From Pukyongia sp. (GTDB lineage: Bacteria > Bacteroidota > Bacteroidia > Flavobacteriales > Flavobacteriaceae), in assembly GCA_030148705.1 (NCBI GenBank), contig JASBSY010000014.1, positions 1 through 64,000 on the forward strand: a stretch of DNA of 64,000 nucleotides, read 5' to 3'. A program made the position numbers and the translations under genes. Within the stretch, counting starts at the first letter, position 1. Each line of letters opens with the position of its first letter. Of the stretch, positions 1 to 7,047 are shown one piece after another. Below the pieces are notes generated by a model. It saw only the letters and a list, made by a program, of their open reading frames with translations. It had not been told where the DNA came from and searched no databases.

Positions 1-5
1 CCCAT

Positions 6-100
6 AACCACTTCTCGATACTTTCCTGCTCCGCAGGAACATCCGCCAGATTTATCACGTACTACGTGAGGCGGACAGGCTCGAAGTGACAGCTTCTGAC
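6..100. repeat. Palindromic composite repeat, copy 1
   Basis: This is copy 1 of a unit repeated at 543-649. It starts with a 17-nt arm (6-22) identical to 543-559. A hairpin follows with stem 23-29/33-39 and a 3-nt loop. It ends with a 60-nt block (41-100) identical to 590-649. That block holds nested inverted repeats, TCCGCC 42-47 with GGCGGA 70-75 and CACGTA 56-61 with TACGTG 63-68. The arms CACTTCtCGA (9-18) and TCGAAGTG (81-88) can also pair, so the whole unit can fold into a branched structure. It resembles REP-type extragenic repeats, but no family is assigned. Confidence 0.75.
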
Positions 101-120
101 CTTCTATTTACTCCTTCTTT

Positions 121-345
121 TTTGCATTGCCTAGAAAAGAAGCAAAAGCAAGGATTCCTTTTTGTAACTAACTTTCTTTTACTGGTCTAAAAGAAAGTTA
201 CAAAGAAAAGGACCTTTTTCTTTTTCAGAGGCATTTTCACTGCTGCTATCGCGCAATGAAACCGTATTTATTTTGCTAAATTCTCTACAGGGATTCGCGA
301 ATTCTTAACGCAAAATAAATACCTATGCTGGCTGAAAAAGGGGGA
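121..345. repeat. Hairpin-rich intergenic element, MITE-like
   Basis: This gene-free stretch holds two long perfect inverted repeats. The first is a 13-bp stem at 169-181/188-200 with a 6-nt loop. The second is a 13-bp stem at 264-276/310-322, whose 33-nt loop contains the palindrome ATTCGCGAAT. The flanks are rich in A/T tracts. No reading frame in it looks like protein. It may be a miniature inverted-repeat element or a decayed mobile fragment, but I cannot see target-site duplications and cannot name a family. Confidence 0.5.
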
Positions 346-392
346 TAATAGTGTATTCACGATTTTTATTACATCCAGTTTTGTCCATAAAA

Positions 393-540
393 CTTCTGAC
401 TTTAGGCTTCAGGCTTTTGACTTCACTCTTCACCACTTACTATTCACTACTCACCATTTTCTATTCACTATTCACCTTTCACTATTCACCTTTCACTATT
501 CACCATTCACTACTCACCACTCACTATTCGCTCTTCACGC
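393..540. repeat. Heptanucleotide tandem array with 29-nt leader
   Basis: Seventeen heptads run in perfect 7-nt phase from 422 to 540. The consensus is TTCACTA/TTCACCA, read as TAGTGAA/TGGTGAA on the other strand. They are preceded by a 29-nt leader (393-421) that recurs with 3 mismatches at 642-670, again directly before heptads. The period of 7 gives an open but meaningless reading frame across the array, so the long ORF here is not a gene. Units differ from each other by 1-2 bases, so this is a degenerate array and not a recent expansion. Confidence 0.8.
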
Positions 541-542
541 CC

Positions 543-649
543 AACCACTTCTCGATACTAATATGAAGTAGCTCCCGCACTTCATATTCATCCGCCAGAT
601 TTATCACGTACTACGTGAGGCGGACAGGCTCGAAGTGACAGCTTCTGAC
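543..649. repeat. Palindromic composite repeat, copy 2
   Basis: This is the second copy of the unit at 6-100. Both outer blocks are identical to copy 1 (543-559 and 590-649). The middle hairpin has a different, longer stem: 10 bp, 560-569 with 579-588, around a 9-nt loop. The loop keeps a CTCCCGC core, similar to the CTCCGC around the loop in copy 1. The stem sequence has therefore changed while pairing was kept. Confidence 0.75.
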
Positions 650-712
650 TTTAGGCTTCCGGCTTTAGTCTTCACTCTTTACCCTTCACCCTTCACTCTT
701 CACGCTTCACTG
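642..712. repeat. Short heptad array with leader, overlapping a stop codon
   Basis: The same 29-nt leader (642-670) is followed by six in-phase heptads (671-712) of the TTCACTC/TTCACCC type. The last heptad overlaps the stop codon of the minus-strand cupin gene (TCA at 707-709, read as TGA), so the array forms the end of that reading frame. Confidence 0.7.
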
Positions 713-1585
713 ACCTCCGGCTTCCCCTATCCCCAACTTCCGGTGGGTACGTTCGATCGCCTTTTGGTTCTTTCTGTCTATCCAGGCCTGCCCCTTGATC
801 CTGCGCATAAGGTTATCGTAATGCCGCATCACAAGCACATTGTACACTGCCTTCCCAAAATTCGCGGGATTGCGCGGCAATGCCCTCAGGCTCATAGAAA
901 ACCCGGGGGTGATGTAGCGCATATAATGCCAATATCCTTCAGGCATGTAAAGTACATGCCCGTGCTGTAGTTCCCCCGTATAGCCTTCAGCCATTTTTAA
1001 GGCCGGCCATTTGTCGTAATCGGGATCAGAGAAATCTATGTCCTCTCTTACGATCAGGGAGTGGGGTATTTTATAGAGGTAATCGTTCTGCTGCTGATCG
1101 AAGAGGATTATTTGCTTTTTGCCGTGAAAGTGAAAGTGAAAAATATTAGCCAGGTCAATGTCATAGTGCATAAAGGTATAACTGTTCTCCCCGCCAAAGA
1201 AAAGCATGGGTAAACCTTTCATAAGTTTCAGGCCAAAATCGGGCATGCTGTAATCCTTCTGAAGCTCGGGAATTTCCTTGAGCACATTCCATAAAAAGAT
1301 TCTATAACGGGTGGGCTCTTTCTTCAACAACTCAATGTACTCACGCATCTTCATTTTTGCATGAGGCTCATTGAAACCGTCTTTGTAGTCAACCGGACGA
1401 TCGTCGTATAATGGCACTTCCTTATCGCCCGCTACCTCGGCCATATAATCAAGGTTCCATTTGTCGATTGCAGGCCAGTCCTCGATGGCCTGTTCTATAA
1501 TAACAGGCTTCTGAGGCTTAAAATATCTTTTTAGAAAATCTTCCTTCGAAATTCTCTTTACCCTGTCGATCTGCTGTAAATTCAT
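707..1585 (-). CDS. Cupin-like (JmjC/cupin_8) protein
   Basis: This 292-residue protein has the fold signature of the JmjC/cupin_8 group of Fe(II)/2-oxoglutarate oxygenases. It has an H-x-D pair at His140 and Asp142 (MHYDID) and a distal His220 in GYWHYM, together the likely iron triad. An N-terminal segment with KPVIIEQAIEDWPA is typical of this family. Family members hydroxylate proteins or small molecules; the substrate here is unknown. There is no signal peptide, so it should be cytosolic. It stands alone, and its stop codon lies in the heptad repeat array at 671-712. The last ~30 residues are basic and divergent. Family assignment is firm, function is open. Confidence 0.8.
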   Translation of the reverse strand: MNLQQIDRVKRISKEDFLKRYFKPQKPVIIEQAIEDWPAIDKWNLDYMAEVAGDKEVPLYDDRPVDYKDGFNEPHAKMKMREYIELLKKEPTRYRIFLWNVLKEIPELQKDYSMPDFGLKLMKGLPMLFFGGENSYTFMHYDIDLANIFHFHFHGKKQIILFDQQQNDYLYKIPHSLIVREDIDFSDPDYDKWPALKMAEGYTGELQHGHVLYMPEGYWHYMRYITPGFSMSLRALPRNPANFGKAVYNVLVMRHYDNLMRRIKGQAWIDRKNQKAIERTHRKLGIGEAGGQ

Positions 1586-1635
1586 GCCGCTGAATAGTGA
1601 TGACTAAAATACAAAACTTAAAACGAATTCACATT

Positions 1636-1665
1636 GAAAAAGAAAGGCCGGACAAGCCGGCCTTT
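1636..1665 (-). terminator. Rho-independent terminator of the FN3 lipoprotein gene
   Basis: A 9-bp GC-rich stem (1643-1651/1657-1665, loop ACAAG) is followed on the minus strand by a T-rich tract. It lies 19 nt past the stop codon of the 1684-2316 gene. Confidence 0.75.
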
Positions 1666-1683
1666 ACAGTAAGAAATTAAATT

Positions 1684-2316
1684 TTAATTGGGATCTGTAG
1701 TCACTACCAGCTGCTCCGAATACTCACTCAAACCGTTCAGTCCGCAATTGGCCCGAACATAGAATTCGTAAGTTGTGGAAGGACTCAATCCGTCTATTAC
1801 AATACTGAAGTCGGAAGTGGCTACTTCGGTTCCTGTACCAACCTGGAAACCGCTAGGTCCGTATTCCACGACAAAAGCAGTTTCACCATTAGGCTGCCAG
1901 CCAAACTCGACCGTATTCGCAGTAACCTCTATAAGGAAAAGATCTGTTGGTGTGTTACACGGATTAACCGGTTCCAGTGTTGTAAATGTTACTGAATTGT
2001 AATTACTGAATCCATCCGAGCCGCAATTTGACCTTACATAGGCATCGTAAGTTGTGAGTTCCGTAAGGCCGTCGATAAACAGGCTCACTTGTGAGGTTTG
2101 CATTCTCGTACCGGTACCGATGTTAAATCCGCTTAGCCCATATTCGACCTCAAAAGCCGTTTCAGAGCCCGGATCCCACTCGATCTTGGCAGAATTAGGG
2201 CCAATGTTATTAGCCTCCACATCCGTGGGTTCAAAACAGAGGTCATTCCCATTGTCATCATTCTTGCAGGAAACAACTACCATTGCAAGTATGGCAAGTA
2301 ACATTAGTTTTTTCAT
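1684..2316 (-). CDS. Lipoprotein with two fibronectin type III-like domains
   Basis: This 210-residue protein begins with a lipoprotein signal peptide ending in VVVSC, with Cys17 as the lipidated residue, followed by KNDDN. After a short linker come two homologous ~85-residue modules (about 30-115 and 122-207). Both carry the pattern ETAF-VEYG-SGF-GTGT, and later TTY-x3-YVR-NCG, typical of Bacteroidota fibronectin type III domains. The two halves clearly arose by internal duplication. It probably sits on the outer membrane. No enzymatic motif is visible; a binding or adhesion role is inference. It has its own terminator and no obvious operon partner. Confidence 0.8.
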   Translation of the reverse strand: MKKLMLLAILAMVVVSCKNDDNGNDLCFEPTDVEANNIGPNSAKIEWDPGSETAFEVEYGLSGFNIGTGTRMQTSQVSLFIDGLTELTTYDAYVRSNCGSDGFSNYNSVTFTTLEPVNPCNTPTDLFLIEVTANTVEFGWQPNGETAFVVEYGPSGFQVGTGTEVATSDFSIVIDGLSPSTTYEFYVRANCGLNGLSEYSEQLVVTTDPN

Positions 2317-2391
2317 ATTGTAGTTATTCTGAATTATACCTAAGTTAAACGTTTTGGTAAATTAAAAATTGCACAAGGCCTTCCCGCCGGC

Positions 2392-3483
2392 TTACTGCAT
2401 CTTCGATTTGGCTTTTGCCTGTTCGTTGCGATCAATGGTATGCCCCGGTCGCGTCCACCTGGGTTTTTCACCTAGAGCACCGAACTGTGAGTCCTGCGCT
2501 TCAACGGTTTCAGGTTGCTGCTTTTTTACAAAGGGGGCCTGGGGTTGTAAACCTAGTAATTTAAACATTTCCATATCTTGGTTTACATCCGGGTTGGGCG
2601 TAGTTAAAAGTTTATCGCCCGCGAAAATGGAATTCGCCCCGGCAAAGAAACACATCGCCTGCCCTTCGCGACTCATTTCTGTCCTACCGGCCGACAAACG
2701 CACCTGGGTTTGAGGCATTACTATCCGTGTGGTAGCCACCATTCTAATCATATCCCAGATGCTCACAGGTTCCATATCCTCCATTGGAGTGCCCGGAACC
2801 GCCACCAAAGCGTTAATGGGAACCGACTCCGGCTGAGGATCCAGCGTAGCAAGAGCAACCAGCATCCCGGCCCTGTCGAATATACTTTCCCCCATTCCGA
2901 TTATTCCTCCACTGCATACAGTAACATTTGTCTTTCGCACGTTCTCGATAGTCTGCAGCCTGTCTTCAAAAGCCCTGGTAGAAATTACATCTTTATAATA
3001 ATCCTCAGAAGTATCCAGATTGTGGTTATAGGCGTATAATCCTGCTTCCGATAGCCGTTTCGCCTGATTTTCGGTGATCATCCCCAGGGTGCAACACACT
3101 TCCATGTCCAGCTTGTTGATGGTGCGAACCATTTCGAGTACCTGATCGAACTCTTCCCCATCCTTTACATTTCGCCATGCGGCACCCATACATACTCTCG
3201 AACTTCCGGAAGCCTTGGCCCTCAATGCCTGGGCCTTTACCTGCTGAACCGACATCAGGTCATTTCCTTCTATATCGGTATGGTAACGAGCGGCCTGCGG
3301 ACAATATCCACAATCTTCAGGGCAACCCCCGGTCTTTATCGATAGCAGAGTGGAAACCTGTACTTTGTTAGGGTCGTGGTGCTTTCTGTGAACAGTCGCT
3401 GCCTCGTACATCAGCTCCATTAAGGGTTTATTGTAAATCGCCAGGATCTCTTCCCGGGTCCAGTCGTGCTTTAATTTGGTCAT
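2392..3483 (-). CDS. bioB: Biotin synthase BioB
   Basis: Radical-SAM enzyme that inserts sulfur into dethiobiotin, the last step of biotin synthesis, in the cytosol. The [4Fe-4S] motif C-x3-C-x2-C is Cys54, Cys58, Cys61 (GGCPEDCGYCPQ). Ligands of the sacrificial [2Fe-2S] cluster are present: Cys98, Cys130, Cys190 and Arg262 in VRLSAGR. The length of 363 residues is slightly above the usual ~345 because of a C-terminal tail rich in Gln and Lys, which looks dispensable. It lies 32 nt downstream of the ketosynthase gene at 3516-4670 and is probably cotranscribed with it, separately from bioF-D-A because a plus-strand gene lies between. Confidence 0.97.
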   Translation of the reverse strand: MTKLKHDWTREEILAIYNKPLMELMYEAATVHRKHHDPNKVQVSTLLSIKTGGCPEDCGYCPQAARYHTDIEGNDLMSVQQVKAQALRAKASGSSRVCMGAAWRNVKDGEEFDQVLEMVRTINKLDMEVCCTLGMITENQAKRLSEAGLYAYNHNLDTSEDYYKDVISTRAFEDRLQTIENVRKTNVTVCSGGIIGMGESIFDRAGMLVALATLDPQPESVPINALVAVPGTPMEDMEPVSIWDMIRMVATTRIVMPQTQVRLSAGRTEMSREGQAMCFFAGANSIFAGDKLLTTPNPDVNQDMEMFKLLGLQPQAPFVKKQQPETVEAQDSQFGALGEKPRWTRPGHTIDRNEQAKAKSKMQ

Positions 3484-3515
3484 GTGCTAAAAATATATAA
3501 AAATTGAGTTTCTCC

Positions 3516-4670
3516 TCACGGATTTGAAATAATAATACTAACAGCATTTCCACCAAAACCTACCGCATTGACCATCACCGATTTCATCTCAGTAGGAAGA
3601 TGCCTGGCATTCGGGAAATAAGGGTTCTCGATAAATTTGTTATGCTTCAGCATTAACATCGCCATTTGCAGACTCATCATCCCCGAAGCCGCAAAAGTAT
3701 GTCCCAGCAACCACTTGTTCGATGTAAGCAATGGCAGCCCGTTTCCAAATATTGTGTCTATTGCCCTTTTTTCGGCAAGGTCGCCTTTTACCGTTCCCGG
3801 GGCATGCATGACAATACAATCTACGGTATCGAGTCCGGCCTTCTCCAGGGCCATTTTCATAGCCCGTTGAAAACAAAGCCCCGATTCGGATATAGAACTG
3901 CTGTGTTCCAGCTCTTCAGAAGCAAAACCATACCCCTTAATGACAGCTTGTGTTCGCTTGGTGATTCCACGCTCCAGTAAACATACGGCCGCAGCTTCGC
4001 CTAACACTATGCTGTTCCTGGTTTTTTCAAAACGCATGGATTCGCAGGCTAAATGATTCTCCGATTCACTGTACAACTTCATGGCTTTCATCTGTGCAAG
4101 GGTAAACGGAGTGAGGGCCGCTTCACTGCCACCGGCTATAAATGCATCGGCCATGTCGGCTTGCAACCAGGCAATTCCATTAATCATCGCGTGCAATGCC
4201 GTGGAACAGGTAACCGAATGCCCCATAGTAAACCCGGATATTTTTAAATGCTGAGCAACCCAGGATGAGATATTTCCCAGGGTAGTGGTGGGAGAGGTAT
4301 ACGCAGACACCCTGCCTGTATTTTCGAATTCCCTGTGATATTTTTCAAATAAAGTAGTGGCGCCTCGGGAAGAGCCAATATTAATACAAACTCTTTCCTT
4401 ATCCGTTACAAGCTTTTCTAAAGTGGACGAAGCCAGAATTGCCAGCAAGACGGTTCTGTCGAGATTCTTATATTTTGGTTGCTTACTTTCTAGATCCTCT
4501 AAATCTTTTTGTGCTTTTTCGGTGATTACAGAAACCCATTCATCCTTGCCGATACTTTCGAGCGTGGAAAACTGGGGCTTCCCACTTTGGTAGTTTTCAA
4601 GTATTACCGCTTCTGTGCTTCCAAGTGCGGAAACCGAACTGAATCCTGAAATCGTTATTGGTTGGTGCAA
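3516..4670 (-). CDS. FabF-like beta-ketoacyl synthase in the biotin cluster
   Basis: This 384-residue protein has the thiolase fold of condensing enzymes. The catalytic set of KAS I/II is intact: Cys155 in VTCSTALH, His289 in MHAPGT, Lys319, and His324 in GHTFAASG. It should condense acyl-ACP with malonyl-ACP. It is divergent from and shorter than a housekeeping FabF (~415). The only sensible start is a TTG codon at 4670; no ATG lies nearby. Placement directly before bioB suggests a role in making the pimeloyl precursor, since no bioC or bioW is seen here; this is inference. A -7-like box TATTTTTG lies at 4687-4694 upstream. Confidence 0.85.
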   Translation of the reverse strand: MHQPITISGFSSVSALGSTEAVILENYQSGKPQFSTLESIGKDEWVSVITEKAQKDLEDLESKQPKYKNLDRTVLLAILASSTLEKLVTDKERVCINIGSSRGATTLFEKYHREFENTGRVSAYTSPTTTLGNISSWVAQHLKISGFTMGHSVTCSTALHAMINGIAWLQADMADAFIAGGSEAALTPFTLAQMKAMKLYSESENHLACESMRFEKTRNSIVLGEAAAVCLLERGITKRTQAVIKGYGFASEELEHSSSISESGLCFQRAMKMALEKAGLDTVDCIVMHAPGTVKGDLAEKRAIDTIFGNGLPLLTSNKWLLGHTFAASGMMSLQMAMLMLKHNKFIENPYFPNARHLPTEMKSVMVNAVGFGGNAVSIIISNP

Positions 4671-4686
4671 TTTTCTTAATTTGTAA

Positions 4687-4694
4687 CAAAAATA
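4687..4694 (-). promoter_or_regulatory. Putative -7 element for ketosynthase-bioB
   Basis: TATTTTTG on the minus strand matches the Bacteroidota -7 consensus TAnnTTTG and lies 16 nt before the TTG start. No clear -33 TTTG is seen 19-21 nt upstream, so support is moderate. Confidence 0.4.
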
Positions 4695-4733
4695 AGTCTA
4701 ATAGCACTTTTAAGCGAGTAATAAATAAACAAA

Positions 4734-5165
4734 ATGGAAGGAGACATTCAACCTAAGAGCTGGTTTAACAGAAACTGGAAATGGGTCGTTCCCGTAGGTG
4801 GTTGTTCATTAATAATAATCGCAATTATCGTCTTTGCAGGTTCGTTGATCTGGGGCGTAAGCTCATTGATGTCAGACTCTCAGGCTTACAAAGATGCTAT
4901 GGTGAATGCGCGAAGCAATTCGGTGCTGGTGGACCGCATAGGGGAGCCAATTGAAACTCACGGAATGAGCTCGGGAAGTATTGATTATTCAAATGGCGTT
5001 GGTTCTGCCGACCTTCGCATTCCCATTGAAGGCCCGAAAGGCAAGGCAATCATTCTGGTTATAGGCAGCGGAACCGGTGAAAACTGGAAATACGAACTTA
5101 TGGAAGTTCATTTTGAAGAAAAGGACGAGGTGATCGATTTACTGGCGAAAACCTTTTTAGAGTAG
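4734..5165 (+). CDS. Coa1-like (cytochrome oxidase assembly factor 1 family) membrane protein
   Basis: This 143-residue protein has one membrane segment (about residues 17-44, VVPVGGCSLIIIAIIVFAG) followed by a soluble domain with the alpha-beta pattern of the Coa1/Tim21-like family. Relatives include mitochondrial cytochrome oxidase assembly factors, but bacterial members have no proven job. It lies on the plus strand inside the otherwise minus-strand biotin cluster. Its last 9 nt overlap the 3' end of bioA, and its start is 63 nt from the divergent ketosynthase start. Assignment is from overall pattern and is moderately sure. Confidence 0.6.
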   Translation: MEGDIQPKSWFNRNWKWVVPVGGCSLIIIAIIVFAGSLIWGVSSLMSDSQAYKDAMVNARSNSVLVDRIGEPIETHGMSSGSIDYSNGVGSADLRIPIEGPKGKAIILVIGSGTGENWKYELMEVHFEEKDEVIDLLAKTFLE

Positions 5166-6422
5166 CTCGAAAACCGAGCTAAGGGTTTCATAAACTTTTT
5201 CCAATTGCTTTTCTGAAATTATATATGGGGGAACAATATAAATTGTATTCCCAAGAGGGCGTAAATAAACCCCTTTGTTCATACAATGTTCAAACAGTTT
5301 ATCCCTGAGAGCTCCGTAACGTTCTGTTTCCGCCTTCAGATCGATGGCAAGGACAACCCCCAGTGTTCTGATCTCCATTATATGTTCATTATCCGAAAGT
5401 GTTCCTGCAAATTCCCGATGTGATTGGGAGATACGCCGGATGTTCTGCTGAATTTCTTCCGAAGCGAGCAAATCCAAGCCGGCAATAGCAGCAGCACAGG
5501 CCGGTGGGTTTGCGCTGTATGTATGCGCATGAAAAAATCCTTTAGAGGGATGTTCGTCCAGGAATGCCCCGAAAACTTCTTCAGTGCAACTTGTAATACC
5601 CATAGGCAACATTCCCGCTGTAAGCGCTTTGCTAAGGCAAATTATATCCGGTAAGGTTTTTACAAATTCTGAAGCAAAGTTCTTCCCGGTCTTGCCGAAA
5701 CCGGTCATCACCTCATCGGCAATACACAGTACATCCCGTGCCTTACAGAATTGTAATAGCTCATCCAGTGCAGTTGCGGAATACAGTTTCATTCCGGCCG
5801 CTCCCTGCAAAACCGGTTCGTATATGAATGCCGCGCAATCATTCGATGCGATGAATTTCTTTAACTGATCCAACACCAGCTCACTGCTGTCGTCCTGAGG
5901 GGGTGTTAAGCGCACCACCTTCAGAAAATGCTCTTCGAAGGGCCCGTTATACACCGATAATCCGGACACACTCATCGCCCCAAAGGTGTCCCCGTGAAAT
6001 CCGTTCTCCAATGCAATGATGGTATCGCGTTTCATACCCCGGTTACTGTGATACTGCAATGCCATTTTTATCGCAGCTTCCACGGCAGTCGAACCGTTGT
6101 CGTTAAAAAATATTTTCTTTTGGTTCTCGGGAAGTATCTGTAACAGTCGTTCCGACAATTGGATGGCCGGCTCATGTGTAAAGCCGGAAAAGACCACATG
6201 GTCCAATTGCTGCATCTGTCGGGTAACCGCCTCAATTACTACGGGATTACAATGCCCGTAAACAGCCGTATACCAGGAAGAGATAGCATCGATATACTCC
6301 TTACCATTTTCGTCGGTAAGTACTGCCCCTTTTGCCTTGACGATAGGGATCGCAGCTTTGGCAGTTTGGTGCTGGGTTAGGGGGTGCCATATATATCTTA
6401 AGTCTTTTTCCGACAGGCTCAT
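5157..6422 (-). CDS. bioA: Adenosylmethionine-8-amino-7-oxononanoate aminotransferase BioA
   Basis: PLP enzyme that transfers an amino group from S-adenosylmethionine to KAPA, giving DAPA. Its length, 421 residues, is normal. Landmarks are the N-terminal IWHPLTQ segment, the phosphate-binding NGSTAVEAAIKM (109-120), Asp236 in ADEVMTGFGKTG, and the Schiff-base Lys265 in LSKALTAG. It is the third gene of bioF-bioD-bioA, starting 7 nt after the bioD stop. Its 3' end overlaps the convergent Coa1-like gene by 9 nt. Confidence 0.97.
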   Translation of the reverse strand: MSLSEKDLRYIWHPLTQHQTAKAAIPIVKAKGAVLTDENGKEYIDAISSWYTAVYGHCNPVVIEAVTRQMQQLDHVVFSGFTHEPAIQLSERLLQILPENQKKIFFNDNGSTAVEAAIKMALQYHSNRGMKRDTIIALENGFHGDTFGAMSVSGLSVYNGPFEEHFLKVVRLTPPQDDSSELVLDQLKKFIASNDCAAFIYEPVLQGAAGMKLYSATALDELLQFCKARDVLCIADEVMTGFGKTGKNFASEFVKTLPDIICLSKALTAGMLPMGITSCTEEVFGAFLDEHPSKGFFHAHTYSANPPACAAAIAGLDLLASEEIQQNIRRISQSHREFAGTLSDNEHIMEIRTLGVVLAIDLKAETERYGALRDKLFEHCMNKGVYLRPLGNTIYIVPPYIISEKQLEKVYETLSSVFELL

Positions 6423-6429
6423 TGGTTAA

Positions 6430-7047
6430 CTATTTTAGATTATTTCTGAAGATTTCAGCGTATTCGGCAATGACGTGCCGATCAATATAGGGTTCTTCAT
6501 TGATGCGACCTATCACCCTGACTTTGCCCAACTGCTGAATGATCGATTCGGTAGATTCATGCCTATCCCCCACAAAGACAATTCCTTCCAGAGTAAGTTT
6601 TCGATGCCGTAACGCTTCGATGGATAATAAGGTGTGGTTAATACTTCCAAGGTAATGCCGCGAGACCAGGATTACCTTATCTTCCGGCTTTATGAGATCC
6701 AGCATGGTCTCCTTCGAATTCAAGGGCACCAGCAAGCCGCCGGCGCCTTCGATCACCAGATTGTTTTCTGTCTTTGGCCGCTTTATTTGTGTCGTCTTAA
6801 TGGTTAGCTTTTCCAGAGCTGCCGCAGCATGAGGACTCATGGCGTGCTTAAGCTGAAATGCAGGATCGTGAAATTTACTCCCCGGGTTTTGCACCAGCCT
6901 CCGAACTTTAATCGTATCCGAATTATCGAGGTCGCCTGCCTGAACGGGTTTCCAGTAATCGGCTGCAAGGGCTTCCGTAAGTGCGGCCGATACCACCGTT
7001 TTTCCCACTTCAGTGGAAATACCTGTTACAAAATAGGTTGTCTTCAT
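6430..7047 (-). CDS. bioD: Dethiobiotin synthetase BioD
   Basis: ATP-dependent carboxylase that closes the ureido ring of dethiobiotin from DAPA and CO2. Its P-loop is GISTEVGKT (9-17), followed by Lys33 in WKPVQAG and by EGAGGLLVPL (100-109). At 205 residues it is slightly shorter than E. coli BioD. Its ATG overlaps the bioF stop codon (shared bases at 7044-7047), implying translational coupling. The gene order F-D-A runs in near pathway order. Confidence 0.96.
   Translation of the reverse strand: MKTTYFVTGISTEVGKTVVSAALTEALAADYWKPVQAGDLDNSDTIKVRRLVQNPGSKFHDPAFQLKHAMSPHAAAALEKLTIKTTQIKRPKTENNLVIEGAGGLLVPLNSKETMLDLIKPEDKVILVSRHYLGSINHTLLSIEALRHRKLTLEGIVFVGDRHESTESIIQQLGKVRVIGRINEEPYIDRHVIAEYAEIFRNNLK

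Noticed and set aside
422-540. CRISPR-like look of the repeats
   Set aside because: Units are 7 nt long, with no spacers and no cas genes.
351-566. 71-codon open frame over the heptad array
   Set aside because: The period of 7 keeps it open; the peptide is a Ser/Thr/Phe/Tyr-rich artefact of the repeat.
635-970. 111-codon plus-strand frame
   Set aside because: Antisense to the cupin gene and partly over the repeat; no protein-like features.
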